DNA of 36,349 bases from Verrucomicrobiota bacterium (GCA_003219195.1 QHPX01000158.1:16338-52686); one strand, 5' to 3'; numbered from the stretch's first letter, positions 1 to 8,258 are shown. Notes: generated from the sequence alone by a model not told the origin. Numbers and translations: made by a program.

Positions 1-127
1 TGCAGACGATGAAGTATTCGCCACTGTGCCCCTGCGGGCGCCGCGCGAGTTTTTCATTTTCCTGCGCGAGACGCTGCACGACTTCGGGCCAGGGAATGTC
101 GGCTCGAACCCGAGCCAAGATCGACAA
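1..127 (-). CDS. possible partial CDS, unknown product (runs off left edge)
   Basis: An open frame on the minus strand continues to the left edge and reads LSILARVRADIPWPEVV and onward to position 1 without a stop (about 42 codons). No ATG is visible; the first usable codon is a TTG at 125-127, and the frame stays open upstream into the end of the neighbouring DUF1343 gene, so the true start is unclear. The residues (acidic/aromatic IPWPEVVQRL, then a charged helix) look like real protein, and the gene would follow the muramidase on the same strand at about 30 bp. I do not recognise the family. It contains one copy of the AAGATCGACA word (117-126). Confidence 0.35.
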   Translation of the reverse strand, partial: MSILARVRADIPWPEVVQRLAQENEKLARRPQGHSGEYFIVC

Positions 128-156
128 CGAATACGCGAGTGCGATGCAACTCGCAA

Positions 157-1245
157 TTAGTCGCCGAAGACCGATTCGATCGGGCCGCCGATTAATACTT
201 CGATGGGCAGACGCTTCCATTCGTATTCATAAGGTGGTTGCTTCCACTGAAATTGATCGCCGTGGATCTGGCGAATGCGCTTGATGATTTCCACGCCTGT
301 TTTGAAAGGCCGAAATTTGTCCCGATCGAGCACATGCAATTGCGCGCCGCGGCAAAGTTCTCCGGCGAATTTGTGAAACGTCGGCTGAAAATAATTTTCC
401 CGGAAGAAAACACCTGACAGCTTTAAATCGTTCAGTTCGCGACGAAGTATTTCTGCGTCGATAAACGGCGCACCGAAAATTTCGAACGGCCGAGTTGTGC
501 CGCGACCTTCGGAGATGTTCGTTGCTTCGAGCAAACACATTCCCGGATAAACCGTGGCGGTGTCGAGCGTCGGCATGTTGGGTGACGGCACCACCCAGGG
601 CAGACCGGTTTGATCGAACCACATCGCGCGCTCCCAGTTTTTCATCGGCAAGATCGACAATCGACAATCGGGGAATGCTTCATCTCGAAATTGCCGGGCT
701 AATTCGCCAATCGTGCGCCCGTGTCGCACTTTGATCGGATGCATTCCGACAAACGACTTATATGCCGAATCGAGCAAGGGTCCTTCTGTCGTCACGCCAT
801 TGATCGGATTTGGTCGATCGAGGACAATGACCTGCACGCCGTGTTTTTCACAGGCGCGCATGCAAAGGTAAAGCGTCCAAATAAAAGTGTAATAACGCGC
901 GCCGATGTCTTGAAGATCGACAAGCAAAACATCGACATGTTCCAGCATTTCTGCGGTCGGTTCGCGGTGTTCGCCGTAAAGACTATAAACTGGAATGCCC
1001 AGACGCGGATGTTCGTAGCTTTGCCATTCGACCATGTTGTCCTGGGTCTGGCCGAGAAATCCATGCTGCGGACCGAAGAATGCGCAAAGCCGGAGCAAAT
1101 CTCCGTTGTGTCGCTCGAGGATCTGCGATGCATGCTCGAGATGTGATGAAACCGACGCCGAATGAAGGAGCGCGCCGATGCGCGCCCCGTGCAATTTTTC
1201 CGGCCAAAGCTCGCGGAGATGATCAAGTGGCAATTCGACGCGCAC
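157..1245 (-). CDS. DUF1343 / GH171 exo-beta-N-acetylmuramidase-like (NamZ family)
   Basis: This 362-residue protein has the DUF1343 pattern: FGPQHGF (57-63), DLQDIGARYYT (110-120), VLDRPNPING (141-150), PSPNMPTLDTA (220-230) and the long conserved block around EATNISEGRGTTRPFE (240-255). The family includes NamZ, which releases N-acetylmuramic acid from the non-reducing end of peptidoglycan fragments (GH171), so a role in cell-wall turnover or MurNAc salvage is likely. The start is a GTG at 1243-1245; the frame is closed by a stop at 1264-1266, so there is no room for a signal peptide, unlike secreted NamZ proteins. The protein may be cytoplasmic or the family start may have been lost. It lies 85 bp downstream of lnt on the same strand, separated by a palindromic element (1271-1337). 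Confidence 0.85.
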   Translation of the reverse strand: MRVELPLDHLRELWPEKLHGARIGALLHSASVSSHLEHASQILERHNGDLLRLCAFFGPQHGFLGQTQDNMVEWQSYEHPRLGIPVYSLYGEHREPTAEMLEHVDVLLVDLQDIGARYYTFIWTLYLCMRACEKHGVQVIVLDRPNPINGVTTEGPLLDSAYKSFVGMHPIKVRHGRTIGELARQFRDEAFPDCRLSILPMKNWERAMWFDQTGLPWVVPSPNMPTLDTATVYPGMCLLEATNISEGRGTTRPFEIFGAPFIDAEILRRELNDLKLSGVFFRENYFQPTFHKFAGELCRGAQLHVLDRDKFRPFKTGVEIIKRIRQIHGDQFQWKQPPYEYEWKRLPIEVLIGGPIESVFGD

Positions 1246-1270
1246 GCGTGAGTTATAACACAGTCATGGC

Positions 1271-1337
1271 GTTGTAGCTGCCGCTGTCCTCAGCGGCAGA
1301 ATTCCTAACTGCCGCCAGAGACGGCGGCAGCTACAAC
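1271..1337. repeat. two-hairpin palindromic element with GTTGTAGC/GCTACAAC ends (copy 1)
   Basis: The ends form a perfect 8-bp terminal inverted repeat (GTTGTAGC at 1271, GCTACAAC ending at 1337). Inside are two hairpins: TGCCGCTGTCCTCAGCGGCA and, after an AATTCCTAA spacer, CTGCCGCCAGAGACGGCGGC. The same architecture recurs at 14806-14869, 15579-15640 and 16376-16435, with degenerate or half copies at 14148, 23837 and 35573. It lies between lnt and the DUF1343 gene and supplies the lnt stop codon (TAG at 1331-1333). It could act as an mRNA 3'-end structure. A REP/BIME-like mobile origin is an inference. Confidence 0.85.
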
Positions 1338-3079
1338 CATTTGCGCCGGATCACACTGACGATAATCGCGATCAATGTTACGCCCGCACAAAATTCGGCG
1401 AAGAGTTCCCCGTGTTGCACATAAAAGGTGAGATCGCGTGCCGTCGGAACATTCACCTCACCGGCGAGCACGCCTTCGGTGAAATTGCCGCCAGTTTCAT
1501 CCTGCAACAATTGCGTGACGCGGCCGAACTCATTCACAAAACAAGTCACGCCGGTATTCGCCGCGCGCACCATCGGACGGCGCGTCTCGACACAGCGGAA
1601 AATGGCGTTCGCCAGATGCTGTTGCGAACCGGCCGAATGCAAAAACCAGCCATCGTTCGTCACGTTCGCAAGCAGGTTAGCTCCTTTCAGAACGAATTGG
1701 CTGGTCAGCTCGCCGATTGTGTCCTCAAAGCAAATCAGCGGTGCCACCTGCACGTCGCCACTCGTTAGGCGAAAAATGGTGTATTCTTTGCCGGCTGCGA
1801 AATCACCCGGTACCCACTGGCTCGCGACAGCGGCAAAAAGCGGAAATGAATGTCGAAGTGGAATGTACTCACCAAACGGCACGAGATGAAGCTTGCGATA
1901 AATTTGCACGTGCTGGCCGGCATCCGAGACGAGCGCCGCGGCATTATAATCGTATCCATTCTCCACATCGATTGTTCCGAGGAGCAAGTCTGTCTTTGTC
2001 GACGCCGAAAAATCCATAACGAAGCGGTGAGTCTCTTCATCCTCGAGTACGGGGCCCGGCATCGCGCTTTCCGGCCAAATCAGCAAATCAGGCGGCGGTT
2101 CGACTTGCAGCGGAACAGCGCTCAGTCGCGTGAATCGAGTGAAAATCTGGGCGGCGAATTGTGGGTCGAATTTTTGTTTCTGTGGAACGTTTGCCTGCAC
2201 CGCGGCAACGCGCACCGGCTTGGTTTGCGGCCGGTTTTGGGTGATGTGAACACCGAACGCGAGAACACCGACAATTCCGGCCATGGTCAGTGTGAGATCG
2301 TAATGCGGCCGCATTCGATGCAGTCGCGCTTCCAGAAACAAGCGGCACGCCGTCGTCAACGCAATCACGTTGGCGAATGCAATCATAAACGAAAGTCCCG
2401 GGACCCCGGTGAACTGCGCGATTTGGATGAGCGGCCACTTGGCCCAGAGCGCGACGCCGAGGCCGTTCCAACCGAACCCGCCGAAGAGCCATCCGCGTAT
2501 CCACTCATGAGTGCTCCACGCGGAGGCGAGGAGGAAGGCAAGCCACAAGTTGTTTGTCGATCTTAGCCATGGTGAGGTCGGTATCGCCGTTGGCGGCTTC
2601 CCAGCGCGCTCGAGCATTTCGCTCCATTTGTCTTTTGTTGGTTCCACCTTCGTCGGGCCGGGCCTAACGAGCCCGCAAAACCAGCTCCAAAACGCAAAAT
2701 TCATTCCGAGATAGAGGGAGAGCAGCAGGGACAAACCGTGCAGCCAGAAATTTTCAAATAAGGTCCCGAGCGAACCAAGCCAGCCAAAGACTCCCGAAAA
2801 AAAAACGACACCTGCGACGTAACCGAGGAAGAGATCGCGCAACCATCGCCGCTTTGAATTTTCTCCGGAAAACCAAATCGCCGCGATCAGCGGAATGAGC
2901 GCAAACCAGCACAGCCAATCTTGACTGAATGGCGCGAAACAGCCCGTAGCAAGCAGCCCGCTCGCGATCGCGGCCAGCCACGGCCAGAAGGGCAACGCCT
3001 TTCGTAACGCGCTCACTTCGCGCAGGTCAACCGCGCCGGCGCCGCGTTTGTTCGCGCCGGCGGCCCGGTTGGATCGCAT
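1331..3079 (-). CDS. lnt: apolipoprotein N-acyltransferase
   Basis: Lnt transfers a third acyl chain from phospholipid to the N-terminal cysteine of outer-membrane lipoproteins, in the inner membrane. The 582-residue product has an N-terminal half with several hydrophobic segments (about 33-275) and a C-terminal carbon-nitrogen hydrolase domain (about 290-545). The catalytic triad of the family is visible: Glu337 in DLLIWPES, Lys396 in YRKLHLVPFGEY, and Cys450 in APLICFEDT. NVTNDGWF and the VRAANTGVT block also fit. Length is slightly above the usual 500-550 because of a charged N-terminus (MRSNRAAGANKRGAG) and a loop near 140-165. The ATG start overlaps the end of the upstream small gene by 53 bp. 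The stop codon lies within a palindromic repeat. Confidence 0.96.
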   Translation of the reverse strand: MRSNRAAGANKRGAGAVDLREVSALRKALPFWPWLAAIASGLLATGCFAPFSQDWLCWFALIPLIAAIWFSGENSKRRWLRDLFLGYVAGVVFFSGVFGWLGSLGTLFENFWLHGLSLLLSLYLGMNFAFWSWFCGLVRPGPTKVEPTKDKWSEMLERAGKPPTAIPTSPWLRSTNNLWLAFLLASAWSTHEWIRGWLFGGFGWNGLGVALWAKWPLIQIAQFTGVPGLSFMIAFANVIALTTACRLFLEARLHRMRPHYDLTLTMAGIVGVLAFGVHITQNRPQTKPVRVAAVQANVPQKQKFDPQFAAQIFTRFTRLSAVPLQVEPPPDLLIWPESAMPGPVLEDEETHRFVMDFSASTKTDLLLGTIDVENGYDYNAAALVSDAGQHVQIYRKLHLVPFGEYIPLRHSFPLFAAVASQWVPGDFAAGKEYTIFRLTSGDVQVAPLICFEDTIGELTSQFVLKGANLLANVTNDGWFLHSAGSQQHLANAIFRCVETRRPMVRAANTGVTCFVNEFGRVTQLLQDETGGNFTEGVLAGEVNVPTARDLTFYVQHGELFAEFCAGVTLIAIIVSVIRRKWL

Positions 3080-3332
3080 CTCGCAAATCGCGCGCGTAGG
3101 AAGGGTTCACGCGAAAAACGCCGCGCTCGACATTCTCCATGGTACGCAGGTTGGCCTTGTCCGAAAGCACGTAGCCGAGCTGAATCAGCCCATTGAGCTC
3201 GTCGAGAAATTCTGCCGTTTCCATCTCGCCAATTTGCTCGATCAACACCTTCCCGAAAGTTGGCGCGCCGCTCAGGCCCATTGTTTTCAGGAATGTGATC
3301 TCGCCGCCACTCAAATTAATCTCACGCCGCAT
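3027..3332 (-). CDS. conserved small hypothetical protein upstream of lnt
   Basis: The ATG at 3330-3332 gives 101 residues starting MRREINLSGGEITFLKTMG; a longer version from a TTG at 3359 is possible but lies in a short repeat-like stretch. The protein looks soluble, with an N-terminal helical region (SGGEITFLKTMGLSG), an acidic middle (EMETAEFLDELNGLIQLGY) and a very basic tail (GRRREQTRRRRG). The spacing resembles a small winged-helix-type fold, but I see no diagnostic motif and assign no function. Its last 53 bp overlap the start of lnt and it lies 39 bp downstream of the phosphohexomutase stop, so it is probably in an operon with both. Confidence 0.7.
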   Translation of the reverse strand: MRREINLSGGEITFLKTMGLSGAPTFGKVLIEQIGEMETAEFLDELNGLIQLGYVLSDKANLRTMENVERGVFRVNPSYARDLRDAIQPGRRREQTRRRRG

Positions 3333-3371
3333 AATTAACTTTCGACAACGAATCGACAACTGTCGAGCGGC

Positions 3372-5375
3372 TCATCGCGCGAGCCGCGCGTGCACGTCTC
3401 TCTGTATCGAATCCCAAAGCCGCTCCAGACGCTCATCGATCTCCATTTTAATTTTCTCCAGTTGCTCGGCACTAAATTTTCCCTTTTCCGGCCGGCGCTG
3501 GGCGAAAATGTAATATTTAATCTTTGGCTCCGTTCCCGAACCGCGCACGGCAATGCGTGTCCGATCCTCCAGTTCGAAGATCGACATCTTCTCCCTGGGA
3601 ATCTCCTCGCCTTCAACATCGCGAATCGTTTCCATTTCGAAATTCGTGATGCGGGTCACTTTTGCGCCGTGCATTTTGGCCGGCGGCGCACTGGCATAAG
3701 ATTCGAGCAGCTGGGCGATCTTGCCGGCGCCTTCTGCGCCTTCGAAATAAAGCGACGCGTTTTTTTCCGCGAAATAGCCGAAGATCAAGAAAATTTCATC
3801 GAGCAGTTGATCCACCGTTTGATTTCTCGACTTTGCATAAGCAGCGAGTTCGCAAAACATGATCGCGCCGGCGTTTCCATCCTTGTCGCGCACAAAATCG
3901 GCGCCGCTATAACCGTAACTTTCTTCGCTGCCGAACACGTAAAAAGACGAATGCGCGAGTCGCGCTGTTCGCGTTTCCTCTTCTGAAAGCCGGCGATACT
4001 TCTGGCGCACTTCCGCCGGCAACGCGTGTTCGTATTTTTCCAGTTTCGCGCCAAAATATTTGAAGCCGGTCAGAGTCTCAACACAGCGCAAACCGTAATG
4101 CTCGGCGATTGCCTTTTGCAGATCGGTCGTGACAAATGTTTTGATGATGACAGCGTGGCTCGCGTTGTCTTTGTTCAGCACCCCAATATCGAAGAGCGTT
4201 TTTATCCGGTAATAAGCGAGTAACGATCCGATTTGGTTGCCGCTGATCAGTTTCATCGCGCCAGTCGAGCTACGCACGGCCACGCCCAGCCGGTCGCAGT
4301 CCGGATCGGTTGCGATGACAAGATCGGAATTGTTTTGCTGCGCGAGCGCGATTCCCATTTGCAATGCCTCGGCATTTTCCGGGTTCGGAGATTTCACCGT
4401 CGGAAATCGCGGGTCGAAACGATCCTGCTCCGCGACGATCTCAAAATTGAAATCGAGACGTTTGAGTATCGGTTTCAAAGTCACGCTGCCGGTGCCGTGA
4501 AGCGGAGTGAAAACAATGCGCAGCGATTTTGCCGCCCGCACAACTGTTGGATTGACAATCAACGTCGCGAGCCGTTCCTGATAAGCCTCATCGACATCGT
4601 GCCCGAGGGTCGTGACAGCTCCTTGTCGATCTTTCGGAAGCGGTTCATAAGTCTCGCTCGCGATCGTGTTTACTTTTTCGATGATGCTGCCGGCGTGCGG
4701 TTCGACCACCTGCGCGCCATCGGCAAAATAAACTTTGTAACCGTTGTCGTGCGGTGGGTTATGGCTGGCGGTGATAACAATGCCGCCGCTTGCGTTCGAG
4801 TGGCGGACGGCGAACGATAATTCCGGCGTCGAGCGCGGCCCGTCGAAGATGCAGGCGTCGCATCCATTTTCGGACGCGACCTTCGCCGCAAGCTCGGTGA
4901 ATTCTTTGGAAAAAAATCGCGTGTCGTGCGCGATGACCAATTTTGGTCTATTGGTAGGGCGAGACCCGGATGCCAGTCCGGCTCGGCCGACGACTTGTTT
5001 CGCATTCCACTCCTGGACGTACGCCACCAGTCCCTGGGTGGCGCGACTAACGTTGTAAAAATTCATCGCGTTCGTGCCAACGCAGGGAAACTCCGGCCGA
5101 TCGCTCTCTGCTTCACGGCCGCGTTCTGCTGCGGTGACAATTTTGCCGATGGTGCGGCCGCGCAGTCCGCCCGTGCCGAACTCTAGCGTCTTATAAAAGC
5201 GATCGTTCAGCTCGGCCCATTCGTCGGCCGCCACAAGTTCATTGATTGCACGCGAATAAAGATCCGACGGCGCTCCGGGCAGAAGCGCGCGAATGTTTTT
5301 CGCCGCCTGGGCCAACAACTTCCCATCCGTGACCGCACGATCGATTGCGTGCAGATTTTTCGTTTCGGCGGACAT
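3372..5375 (-). CDS. phosphoglucomutase/phosphomannomutase (alpha-D-phosphohexomutase)
   Basis: This enzyme interconverts hexose 1- and 6-phosphates. The ATG at 5373-5375 (MSAETKNLHAIDRAV) is preferred over an in-frame TTG nine bases upstream, giving 667 residues. All four superfamily signatures are present in order: the phosphoserine loop TASHNPPHDNGYKVYF (about 202-217), the metal loop ATDPDCDRLG (about 355-364), the sugar-specificity loop GSEESYGYSG, and the C-terminal phosphate-binding VRGSGTEPKIKYY. The N-terminal EFGTGGLRG motif and the large size put it nearest the PGM2/PgcA-type branch, which is longer than the 450-residue AlgC/GlmM type. Substrate preference (glucose, mannose or pentose phosphate) cannot be decided from sequence. 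It carries two AAGATCGACA words, in opposite orientations. Confidence 0.93.
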   Translation of the reverse strand: MSAETKNLHAIDRAVTDGKLLAQAAKNIRALLPGAPSDLYSRAINELVAADEWAELNDRFYKTLEFGTGGLRGRTIGKIVTAAERGREAESDRPEFPCVGTNAMNFYNVSRATQGLVAYVQEWNAKQVVGRAGLASGSRPTNRPKLVIAHDTRFFSKEFTELAAKVASENGCDACIFDGPRSTPELSFAVRHSNASGGIVITASHNPPHDNGYKVYFADGAQVVEPHAGSIIEKVNTIASETYEPLPKDRQGAVTTLGHDVDEAYQERLATLIVNPTVVRAAKSLRIVFTPLHGTGSVTLKPILKRLDFNFEIVAEQDRFDPRFPTVKSPNPENAEALQMGIALAQQNNSDLVIATDPDCDRLGVAVRSSTGAMKLISGNQIGSLLAYYRIKTLFDIGVLNKDNASHAVIIKTFVTTDLQKAIAEHYGLRCVETLTGFKYFGAKLEKYEHALPAEVRQKYRRLSEEETRTARLAHSSFYVFGSEESYGYSGADFVRDKDGNAGAIMFCELAAYAKSRNQTVDQLLDEIFLIFGYFAEKNASLYFEGAEGAGKIAQLLESYASAPPAKMHGAKVTRITNFEMETIRDVEGEEIPREKMSIFELEDRTRIAVRGSGTEPKIKYYIFAQRRPEKGKFSAEQLEKIKMEIDERLERLWDSIQRDVHARLAR

Positions 5376-5533
5376 TGCAGCCAACTTTCCAATCCGGGTG
5401 CGCTTTGCAAGCGCTCTCTCAAGCCGGAATGAATCACATCTTTGGGCCGACGCTTTAACCTTTTAGCGCTTCAACCTTTCAACGAGGCGAAGGCATGCCT
5501 CCTCGCTTGATGTAAGACGAGGATTTGCGCACT

Positions 5534-5620
5534 ATGCGTGCAAGCAGATGGCCGCCGGAGAATTTTTTCGCCGAGCTGAAACGGCACAACGTTTACAAAG
5601 TCGCCGTCGCTGACCGATAG
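5534..5620 (+). pseudogene. N-terminal fragment resembling TPR/adenylate-cyclase-type regulators
   Basis: A 28-codon frame reads MRASRWPPENFFAELK then RHNVYKVAVADR and stops. The FFAELKRxNVYKVAVA string matches, from memory, the start of a large group of proteins (winged-helix or cyclase plus TPR) in which it is followed by a membrane helix (YAVVGWLLIQ-type). Here the frame stops right before that helix, so only the 5' end of such a gene seems to remain. The last 28 bases overlap the 3' end of the cyclodeaminase gene on the other strand. Chance resemblance is possible, but the match is long for chance. Confidence 0.45.
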
Positions 5621-6558
5621 ACCAGCAGCGCGGCGGCGATGTCTTCGACCGCCATGCCTAACGACTTGAAAATAGTCGTTTCATTTGCGCGCGGCGGAAC
5701 TTTGCCGGCAAGCGTGTCGCCAAGCTCAGCGTAAATCTTCGCGCCGGAAAGAAGGACGTCGCCGGATTCTTTCATCGCGGCTTCGCGTGAATCAACGAAC
5801 ACAACATTCGCCATTGCCTCATCATCCAGCTCGCGCCAATCCGGGCGACAGGCGCCGACGGCGTTGACGTGACAACCGGGCTTTAGCCACGCCCCGCGCA
5901 AGATCGACATCTTTGAATTCGTCGCCGTCACAACAACATCTGCGTCGCGCACCGCTGCCTCTGCCGACATTGCTTCTGCGCCAATTTCTTCCGCGAAGCC
6001 CTCGGCATGCGCCTTCGTCGGACTCCACACACGCACTTCTTCAAATTTCCTGACGAGTCGCAATGCTTCGTTGTGACTGCGCGCTTGTACGCCGCTGCCG
6101 AGGATCGTTAAAACCTTCGCATCGGGCGCCGCGAGAAGCTTCGTAGCCGCCGCCGAAACCGCTGCCGTCCTCATCTCCGTAATTAATGTTCCATCCATCA
6201 CCGCGAGCGGCGCGCCCGTTTCTGGATCGGCCAGAAAAATCGTGGCCATGTGCGTCGGAATGCCAAGCTCCGCGTTCGGCGGATAAAACGTCACAAGCTT
6301 TATGCCAAGCCCTTCCGCCAACGCCGGCATCATTCCAAAAAATCCGCCGGGCGGATCAACCGTGATGACCGAGCGCACCGGCTGCGTCACTTTGCCGGCT
6401 GAGAAATCGATCAGCGCTTTCTCCATCGCCGGAATCAATTCCTCCATTCGCAAATGCTGTCGGACTTGTTCTTCGTCGAGGTACAACATTAGATGACTGC
6501 TCGCTTTCGAGAGCACACGTTGTAGCGGCCACTGCATCAATCGTCGAAGAAAATCCAT
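5593..6558 (-). CDS. ornithine cyclodeaminase / mu-crystallin family protein
   Basis: This is an NAD(P)-dependent family whose members act as ornithine cyclodeaminase, alanine dehydrogenase or ketimine reductase. The product shows the family order: substrate domain with GGFFGMMPAL and KLVTFYPPNAELGIPTH, the core GTLITEMRTAAVSAAATKLL, the Rossmann glycine motif TILGSGVQARSHNEAL, VVVTATNSK, GCHVNAVGA, VVFVDSREAAMKESGD and the C-terminal TIFKSLGMAVEDIAAA. The frame opens with an ATG at 6558, but family members usually begin near MLYLDEEQV, which here is an ATG at 6487-6489; that would leave 298 residues and a larger divergent promoter region shared with sucC. The exact substrate cannot be told. 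The C-terminus overlaps a gene fragment on the opposite strand. Confidence 0.9.
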   Translation of the reverse strand: MDFLRRLMQWPLQRVLSKASSHLMLYLDEEQVRQHLRMEELIPAMEKALIDFSAGKVTQPVRSVITVDPPGGFFGMMPALAEGLGIKLVTFYPPNAELGIPTHMATIFLADPETGAPLAVMDGTLITEMRTAAVSAAATKLLAAPDAKVLTILGSGVQARSHNEALRLVRKFEEVRVWSPTKAHAEGFAEEIGAEAMSAEAAVRDADVVVTATNSKMSILRGAWLKPGCHVNAVGACRPDWRELDDEAMANVVFVDSREAAMKESGDVLLSGAKIYAELGDTLAGKVPPRANETTIFKSLGMAVEDIAAALLVYRSATATL

Positions 6559-6607
6559 TGCTGCGATGCGCGCTGCGGGCTAATTCCAGTTCGCCGCGCG
6601 CACAGGT

Positions 6608-7849
6608 ATGAACATTCATGAGTACCAAGCGAAAGAATTGCTCCAAAAATTCGGGGTCGCGACGCCGCGTGGAAAAGTTGCCTCGACTCCGGATGAAGCG
6701 GAGCAAATCGCCCGCGAGCTGGGAGATGTCGATCTCGCCACAGGACGAGTCCGTCCGACTGGCGGACTTGTCGTTAAAGCGCAGATTCATGCTGGTGGCC
6801 GGGGAAAAGGGACTTTCACCAATGGGTTTAAAGGCGGCGTGCATCTTTGCAAATCGCCGGCCGAAGTGCGCGAGCTTGCGAACAAAATGCTCGGGCAAAC
6901 TTTGGTCACGCACCAAACCGGACCAGCCGGTCGCGTGGTCAACAAAGTGCTGGTGGCGGAATCAGCCGAGATCGCGCGTGAAATTTACTTTGCGATTCTG
7001 CTCGATCGCGCGACTGCCGGGTCGCTGGTTGTGGCCAGCACGGAAGGCGGGGTTGAAATCGAAACGGTGGCGGCGAAGTCGCCCGAAAAAATTATTCGCG
7101 AGTCGATCGATCCGCTGGCCGGCCTGCAGTCGTTTCAGGCGCGCAAACTGGCGAAGCAGCTGGGATTCGATTCGGCGCAGCTCAAAGCCGCAGCAAAATT
7201 GTTCGATGGGCTCTTTCGCACGTTCATCGGACTTGATTGCTCAATGGTCGAAGTCAATCCGCTGGTCGTAACGAGCAAAGGCGAGGTGCTGGCGCTGGAC
7301 GCAAAATTCAATTTTGACGATAACGCACTTTATCGACACCCCGATATCGCAGCGATGCGCGATATCGCCGAGGAAGATCCCCGCGAAGTCGAAGCTTCGA
7401 AGCACGGTCTCAACTACATCGGACTCAACGGTAACATCGCCTGTCTGGTTAATGGCGCCGGCCTGGCCATGGCCACGATGGATATCATTAAATTTTACGG
7501 CGGCAATCCGGCTAATTTCCTCGATGTCGGTGGCGGCGCGACCGAAGAGCAGGTGACCGAAGCCTTCAAGATTTTGATCGCCGACAAAAACGTGCAGGCG
7601 ATTCTGGTCAACATTTTCGGCGGCATCATGAAGTGCGACGTGATCGCGCAGGGCATCATTAATGCGATGAAGACTGTGCACTTACCCATGCCGCTGGTCG
7701 TTAGACTAGAAGGGACAAATGTCGAAGCCGGAAAAAAATTAATCGTGGAGTCAGGTCTTGCCGTCATTGCAGCGGACGACCTGGCCGACGCCGCACGGAA
7801 GGCGGTAGCCGCCGCAAGCTCCAAATCCCAAGCTCCAAATCCCAAGTAA
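6608..7849 (+). CDS. sucC: succinate--CoA ligase (ADP-forming) subunit beta
   Basis: SucC forms the ATP-grasp and CoA-interface subunit of the TCA-cycle enzyme that converts succinyl-CoA to succinate with ATP formation. The 413-residue product starts [17 protein letters not shown] and has [12 protein letters not shown] (nucleotide loop), MVEVNPLVV and [16 protein letters not shown] (metal and nucleotide binding), [21 protein letters not shown] and [18 protein letters not shown] short loop near residues 40-48 ([10 protein letters not shown]) is slightly longer than usual. The last ten residues, [10 protein letters not shown], and the stop codon are encoded by a tandem heptamer tract (7816-7871), so the native C-terminus seems to have been replaced. 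The partner sucD lies 1.2 kb downstream rather than adjacent, with a decayed gene and two VOC genes between. Confidence 0.95.
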   Translation: MNIHEYQAKELLQKFGVATPRGKVASTPDEAEQIARELGDVDLATGRVRPTGGLVVKAQIHAGGRGKGTFTNGFKGGVHLCKSPAEVRELANKMLGQTLVTHQTGPAGRVVNKVLVAESAEIAREIYFAILLDRATAGSLVVASTEGGVEIETVAAKSPEKIIRESIDPLAGLQSFQARKLAKQLGFDSAQLKAAAKLFDGLFRTFIGLDCSMVEVNPLVVTSKGEVLALDAKFNFDDNALYRHPDIAAMRDIAEEDPREVEASKHGLNYIGLNGNIACLVNGAGLAMATMDIIKFYGGNPANFLDVGGGATEEQVTEAFKILIADKNVQAILVNIFGGIMKCDVIAQGIINAMKTVHLPMPLVVRLEGTNVEAGKKLIVESGLAVIAADDLADAARKAVAAASSKSQAPNPK

Positions 7850-7871
7850 ACAACCAAACCCCAAGTTCCAA
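7816..7871 (+). repeat. degenerate heptamer tandem tract (AAGCTCC/AAATCCC), left flank of S23-like remnant
   Basis: Eight consecutive 7-base units begin AAGCTCC, AAATCCC, AAGCTCC, AAATCCC and then decay (AAGTAAA, CAACCAA, ACCCCAA, GTTCCAA). The tract holds the last codons and the TAA of sucC and ends two bases before the ATG of the S23-like remnant. Its reverse complement resembles the G-rich tract at 8187-8244 on the other side of the remnant. Confidence 0.8.
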
Positions 7872-7872
7872 A

Positions 7873-8177
7873 ATGGAAGACGGCGCTAAACCACGTGATC
7901 TCGAAGACCGAACGTTTCTGTTTGCGGAATCGGTGCGCGGTTTTGTTAAGCAGTTGCCAAGGACAGTCAGCAACACTGAAGATGTTCGACAAAAAAGGAT
8001 TTCTTGATGCGTGCGAAAATCTGCCGGAAAGAAGCAAAAGAAAGCCGCATGTTCTTGCGATTAGTTGATACTGGCCTAACAAAAAATAGTATCGCTAGCC
8101 GAGAGGCGTTAGCGTCAGAGGCGCGAGAGCTGACCTTAATTTTCTCCTCAATCATCTCAAAAAGCGGCGGGACATGA
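7873..8177 (+). pseudogene. four-helix-bundle protein (S23/23S-rRNA IVS family), internal deletion and frameshift
   Basis: Two frames together make one recognisable S23-type four-helix-bundle protein. Frame 1 from the ATG at 7873 reads DLEDRTFLFAESVRGFVKQL then PRTVSNTEDVRQ. Frame 2, from 7992, reads KKDFLMRAKICRKEAKESRM then FLRLVDTGL, ending ELTLIFSSIISKSGGT and TGA at 8175-8177. The conserved middle of the family, normally a roughly 20-residue SGSVxANYIEAN-type segment between the two parts, is missing, and the junction at the A-run 7991-7996 is out of frame. The gene is therefore dead. It lies between inverted heptamer tracts in the middle of the sucC-sucD operon. Family members were first seen inside intervening sequences of 23S rRNA; their cellular role is not settled. 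Confidence 0.8.
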
Positions 8178-8186
8178 TTACGTCTC

Positions 8187-8244
8187 TTGGATTTGTTGGG
8201 AATTGAAACTTTGCCCGGGATTTGGGAATTGGGATTTGGAATTT
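8187..8244 (+). repeat. degenerate heptamer tandem tract (GGGATTT/GGGAATT), right flank of S23-like remnant
   Basis: The clearest part is four 7-base units at 8217-8244: GGGATTT, GGGAATT, GGGATTT, GGAATTT. Upstream, TTGGATTTGTTGGGAATTG continues the pattern imperfectly. It is the approximate reverse complement of the tract at 7816-7871, so the S23-like remnant sits between inverted tracts that could pair in RNA. It ends 14 bases before the start of the first VOC gene. Confidence 0.75.
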
Positions 8245-8258
8245 CTGGAACGGCAAAT

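Noticed and set aside
227-667. Long antisense or shifted frames within real genes (for example 227-667, 1850-2566, 4233-4820, 10513-11163, 22450-23145)
   Set aside because: They lie opposite or out of frame with well-supported genes, have arginine-rich or low-complexity translations, and show no family motifs.
5376-5384. Longer phosphohexomutase from a TTG
   Set aside because: The ATG at 5373-5375 is only nine bases inside and is a better start codon.
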